Positions 14,841 through 16,788 of a stretch of 16,788 nt of DNA are shown here, piece by piece. The stretch is from Oscillospiraceae bacterium. GTDB taxonomy: Bacteria > Bacillota > Clostridia > Oscillospirales > Acutalibacteraceae. The notes below the pieces were generated by a model, which saw only the letters and a program-made list of their open reading frames with translations, ran no database searches and was not told the origin of the DNA. Made by a program: the position numbers and the translations under genes. Where the stretch lies: the NCBI GenBank assembly GCA_029004655.1, contig JAQVYP010000023.1, positions 1 through 16,788 of the forward strand. The letters are read 5' to 3'. How positions within the stretch are numbered: position 1 is the first letter of the stretch; each line of letters begins with the position of its first letter.

Positions 14841-15905
14841 TTAATCACTCTCCTTATTTGCCGGAAGAATCAGGCTTTTTATAATATCTTCAGGCTTTAA
14901 ACCATAACGTACGCCTTCAATGGTTTTAGTTATATTCTCCAGTTCAATATCTTTTGAAAATATATAACTGAGCATTACAACCGGTGCATTTGTTGAAAAA
15001 TGAATTTTTTTTACCGTAAAGTCGTACATTAAATATTTGCAAATTTTATCAGGGTTAATGTTTGAAGGATAACGATTTATTTTGTTAGCATACCGAGATT
15101 GACGGAATATTTCCAAAACATCTTCGCTACTTTTTGCAGATATCATTTCGTTGATAATTTCTGCTGTAAACAATCGTTTATAACCTAAAAGCCCTGAACG
15201 AATAGCATTTTCGTCTAATGAATAAAAAAGCTTTGAACGATAGATTAACATAAAATCGAAAAGTTCTGTTCTGGCTAATATGATATCACGCAGCTCTTTC
15301 CTTACATCGCCCGTAAATGATTCATCAAGCATCATGAAAGCATTGTCATAAAGAATGCGATCAAGACCAAATTCTATTAGCGAGAAATCGAAGGTATCAT
15401 TAGAATTTTGAGGCAAAAGAGTCGTGATCTTTGAAAAGCGAGTGTTTTGCAAATATTTAATCAATTCTTCGGCTGATCTTATTTTAGAAAGACTGATTAA
15501 ATCCAATTTTGTTAAACTGTCAACTGTATAAGAAAGACTTATTATATATTCTTCAGGTCTTCCTGCAGCTAGAAATCTCATAAATGTCAGTAACTCGTTA
15601 ATTTCAAATCGCTGAAGTAAAAATTGAAATAGATTTTCACCAATTGATTTTTCAAAATGACACAGTTGCTCGGCTTCTTTTAAGTTACTGCGCTTTAATA
15701 TTTTTTCCAAGTTATCGCGGTGAATTGCAGATTCCGTAATTCTTGAGAGGGCATCAGCGTAATGCGTTCTGGTTCTCAAAAAGCTTGCAATTTCTGAAAC
15801 AGAGCCAAGCATGGACATATCGTTAAAGTCTTTAATTGTGAGACGATGTCCGTATTTAGCGCGTGTTTTTGACATTATAGAATAAGATGCAGATTCCGAT
15901 AACAC
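14841..15905 (-). CDS. ntpC: V/A-type ATP synthase subunit C (rotor-ring cap, yeast d homologue)
   Basis: A 354-aa helical funnel-shaped protein that docks the central stalk D/F onto the K ring. The N-terminal block SYSIMSKTRAKYGHRLTIKDFNDM is typical of the family (short helix, then a 'L...D' turn), and the remainder is the expected threefold repeat of helical bundles, with YKRLFTAEIINEMISAKSSEDVLEIFRQSRY in the second half. The start is GTG (15903-15905) after an AGGGCGGTG-like site. Sequence conservation is low in this family, so identification rests on length, the N-terminal block and its place between the stalk subunit and I. In E. hirae this gene lies after E; here it is second in the operon. 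Confidence 0.88.
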   Translation of the reverse strand: MLSESASYSIMSKTRAKYGHRLTIKDFNDMSMLGSVSEIASFLRTRTHYADALSRITESAIHRDNLEKILKRSNLKEAEQLCHFEKSIGENLFQFLLQRFEINELLTFMRFLAAGRPEEYIISLSYTVDSLTKLDLISLSKIRSAEELIKYLQNTRFSKITTLLPQNSNDTFDFSLIEFGLDRILYDNAFMMLDESFTGDVRKELRDIILARTELFDFMLIYRSKLFYSLDENAIRSGLLGYKRLFTAEIINEMISAKSSEDVLEIFRQSRYANKINRYPSNINPDKICKYLMYDFTVKKIHFSTNAPVVMLSYIFSKDIELENITKTIEGVRYGLKPEDIIKSLILPANKESD

Positions 15906-15946
15906 GGTTTCACCGCCCTTAAAAATTTTGTTTGAAAGCCGAAAAT

Positions 15947-16297
15947 CTAGATTTCAACAATACTCTTGTAGATTTCGTTAATCCAGCCTTCGGATTTCTC
16001 TTCGGCTATTTTATTAAGCTGAGTTAAGTTCTTATCAACAATAATATCAGCATTTGCCAAAGCTTCACCGGCAAGCTTGTCTTCTTCGTCTTTTAAAAGC
16101 TCAATTCTGTGTTTAGCTCGTTCCATAAATATATTATGAAGTTCCAAGCTTTTCTTAACAATTTCTTGCTCAGCATCAGCACGTGATTTCATTGCACTTT
16201 CAGTTAAATTTCGTGCGTTAGCATCAATTTCCAGAATTTGCTTTATAACATCTTCAAGCTCATGCGATTCAGAAAAGTTGTTTTCTTTTTTGCTCAT
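15947..16297 (-). CDS. ntpF: V/A-type ATP synthase peripheral-stalk subunit (G/H type)
   Basis: A 116-aa protein, almost entirely charged helix, with heptad-like stretches such as ELEDVIKQILEIDANARNLTESAMKSRADAEQEIVKK. This matches the small stalk partner of subunit E (NtpF in Enterococcus, AhaH or subunit G elsewhere). Similarity for such coiled coils is weak, so the call rests mainly on size and its first position in the ATPase operon, where this subunit normally lies. The ATG at 16297 (MSKKENNF) follows AAAGGTGG with good spacing; a GTG four codons earlier (16309) lies inside that ribosome site and is rejected. C starts 41 bases after the stop. Confidence 0.82.
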   Translation of the reverse strand: MSKKENNFSESHELEDVIKQILEIDANARNLTESAMKSRADAEQEIVKKSLELHNIFMERAKHRIELLKDEEDKLAGEALANADIIVDKNLTQLNKIAEEKSEGWINEIYKSIVEI

Positions 16298-16345
16298 AAA
16301 ATTCGCCACCTTTTTGGAAAGTCTGTGTTAAATAATTATCTATTT

Positions 16346-16373
16346 ATCTTATCACTAATAATAAATATTGCAA
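16346..16373 (-). promoter_or_regulatory. Candidate promoter of the V-type ATPase operon
   Basis: On the minus strand TTGCAA (16373-16368) and TAAGAT (16351-16346) are 16 bases apart, and TGA precedes the -10, giving an extended TGnTAAGAT. The predicted start near 16340 leaves a leader of about 40 nt before the NtpF ATG. It is overlapped by the palindrome at 16364-16383. Confidence 0.55.
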
Positions 16374-16383
16374 GTGCAATATT
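16364..16383. promoter_or_regulatory. Operator-like palindrome over the ATPase -35 box
   Basis: AATATTGCA (16364-16372) and TGCAATATT (16375-16383) are exact reverse complements around a two-base centre. The 20-bp site covers the -35 hexamer of the candidate ATPase promoter, a classical position for a dimeric regulator. The regulator cannot be named from the site. Confidence 0.6.
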
Positions 16384-16391
16384 CAATGAAT

Positions 16392-16407
16392 CTGACACAT
16401 ACTGACA
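16392..16407. repeat. Two CTGACA direct repeats 10 bp apart
   Basis: CTGACA occurs at 16392-16397 and 16402-16407, one helical turn apart, between the palindrome at 16364-16383 and the tandem repeats. The right copy may serve as the -35 of a plus-strand promoter; on the minus strand they read TGTCAG and would lie upstream of the ATPase promoter as possible activator half-sites. Confidence 0.35.
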
Positions 16408-16431
16408 ATTTATTTAGTATATTAATACTAT
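16402..16431 (+). promoter_or_regulatory. Candidate plus-strand promoter for a small RNA
   Basis: CTGACA (16402-16407) and TACTAT (16426-16431) are 18 bases apart. It points away from the ATPase operon into a gene-free stretch that ends at a terminator-like hairpin (16536-16582). The match is imperfect and lies in AT-rich DNA. Confidence 0.3.
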
Positions 16432-16457
16432 ATACATTTCCAAAATACAATCTTTAT

Positions 16458-16509
16458 TATCAATCGGATTTTATGCATAATATCAATCGGGTTTTATGCA
16501 TAATATCAA
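16458..16509. repeat. 23-bp tandem repeat, about 2.3 copies
   Basis: Copy 1 (16458-16480) and copy 2 (16481-16503) differ at one base (A or G after TATCAATCGG); a partial third copy TATCAA follows at 16504-16509. Each full copy ends with the perfect palindrome TTATGCATAA (16471-16480 and 16494-16503). There are too few copies and no spacers, so it is not CRISPR. It could be a double binding site, a replication-slippage product, or an element of a small RNA. Confidence 0.85.
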
Positions 16510-16535
16510 GGTTCTTTATTACTTAAACAATATAA

Positions 16536-16582
16536 TGCGCTGTATTGGCAATTTATTTTATTGCCAGTACAACGCACTTTTT
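16536..16582 (+). terminator. Terminator-like hairpin with no plus-strand gene before it
   Basis: A 17-position stem (16536-16552 with 16560-16576), with one C/A mismatch (16540/16572) and one G-U pair, a 7-base loop and TTTTT at 16578-16582. The T-run is only on the plus side, which implies plus-strand transcription through this gene-free region. Confidence 0.7.
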
Positions 16583-16583
16583 G

Positions 16584-16707
16584 TAGTATATCACAAATAT
16601 TTATATTTATGTAATATACTGCTTTATATTTCTCTGATTTATTTGAACTACTAAAATATTTTTTAGATTATACGGTTATTAATTTAAGCATATAGATAAA
16701 GACATTC
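16584..16707. other. AT-rich spacer without recognisable signal
   Basis: Between the two terminators I see no gene, promoter pair or clear palindrome. The whole gene-free stretch is 16298-16788; its other parts are described under the promoter, palindrome, repeat, small-RNA and terminator entries. Confidence 0.5.
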
Positions 16708-16733
16708 AAAAACCGCCCGTTTTTACGGGCGGT
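16708..16733 (-). terminator. Terminator of a minus-strand gene beyond the window
   Basis: A perfect 9-bp GC-rich stem (16712-16720 with 16725-16733) with a TTTT loop, followed on the minus strand by TTTTT (16712-16708). It most likely ends a gene whose coding region lies to the right of base 16788, upstream of the ATPase operon. Confidence 0.88.
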
Positions 16734-16749
16734 AAAAATTATTTGTCGA

Positions 16750-16786
16750 ATTTTCTTTTTATCTAATTACCTATTTTCTTTTTATC
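16750..16786. repeat. 14-bp direct repeat with 23-bp period at the right edge
   Basis: ATTTTCTTTTTATC occurs at 16750-16763 and again at 16773-16786. On the minus strand the copies introduce stop codons (16765-16763 and 16741-16739) in one frame just before the terminator, so they may overlap the 3' end of the gene beyond the edge. Low-complexity sequence. Confidence 0.5.
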
Positions 16787-16788
16787 CA

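Larger units (their letters stand above)
16438..16582 (+). ncRNA. Possible small RNA of about 145 nt upstream of the ATPase operon
   Basis: The interval lies between a candidate plus-strand promoter and a plus-strand terminator hairpin, with no gene on that strand that could own the terminator. It contains the 23-bp tandem repeats. A 52-codon open frame beginning in the second repeat (16496) reads through the terminator and has no ribosome binding site, so a coding role is unlikely. This is an inference from signal layout only; I recognise no RNA family. Confidence 0.25.

Noticed and set aside
16458..16509. CRISPR array
   Set aside because: The repeats are directly adjacent with no spacers, only about 2.3 copies, and no cas genes are nearby.
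16496..16654. 52-codon open frame starting in the second tandem repeat
   Set aside because: No ribosome binding site, runs straight through a terminator hairpin, AT-driven composition (many Leu/Tyr/Asn/Ile).
16763..16788. C-terminus of a minus-strand gene reading ...DKKKIGN-stop
   Set aside because: The downstream terminator at 16708-16733 makes a gene end here plausible, but seven codons in low-complexity repeat sequence are not enough to fix frame or identity.

Overview
The window is AT-rich with short intergenic gaps, AGGAGG-type ribosome binding sites, some GTG/TTG starts and strong intrinsic terminators. Together with a V/A-type ATPase operon, an OadG-family protein and clostridial-looking galactokinase and K-subunit variants, this points to an anaerobic member of the Clostridia (Bacillota), plausibly a gut Oscillospirales/Ruminococcaceae-type bacterium. 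The placement is inferred from gene content and style, not from a marker gene.

Left part (1-4066): the 5' end of tmcAL (tRNA-Met cytidine acetate ligase) points left. Divergent from it runs ackA-galK-galT, a tight three-gene plus-strand unit joining acetate kinase (acetate/ATP production) to two Leloir enzymes (galactose to galactose-1-phosphate to UDP-galactose exchange). The unit ends at a hairpin terminator. The 309-base gap between tmcAL and ackA holds a long near-perfect inverted repeat (336-398).

Middle (4067-6803): an orphan OadG-like membrane protein has its own near-consensus promoter, a start-site palindrome and a strong terminator. It converges on a minus-strand two-domain GT2 glycosyltransferase that has its own extended -10 promoter.

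Right part (6804-16373, minus strand): a complete V/A-type ATPase operon, read from right to left as G/H-like stalk subunit (NtpF), C, I, K, F, E, A, B, then a TraX-family membrane protein, then D, closing at a terminator at 6804-6843. The TraX gene sits between B and D with gaps of 8 and 13 bases, so it is almost certainly co-transcribed with the rotary pump. The pump couples ATP hydrolysis or synthesis in the A3B3 head to H+ or Na+ movement through I and the K ring; the K subunit lacks the usual Na+ ligands I can look for.

Far right (16298-16788): no convincing gene in 491 bases, but dense signals. There is a candidate operon promoter overlapped by a 20-bp palindrome, 10-bp-spaced direct repeats, a 23-bp tandem repeat, and a plus-strand promoter-to-terminator arrangement that could make a small RNA of about 145 nt. 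A terminator belonging to a gene beyond the window lies at 16708-16733.
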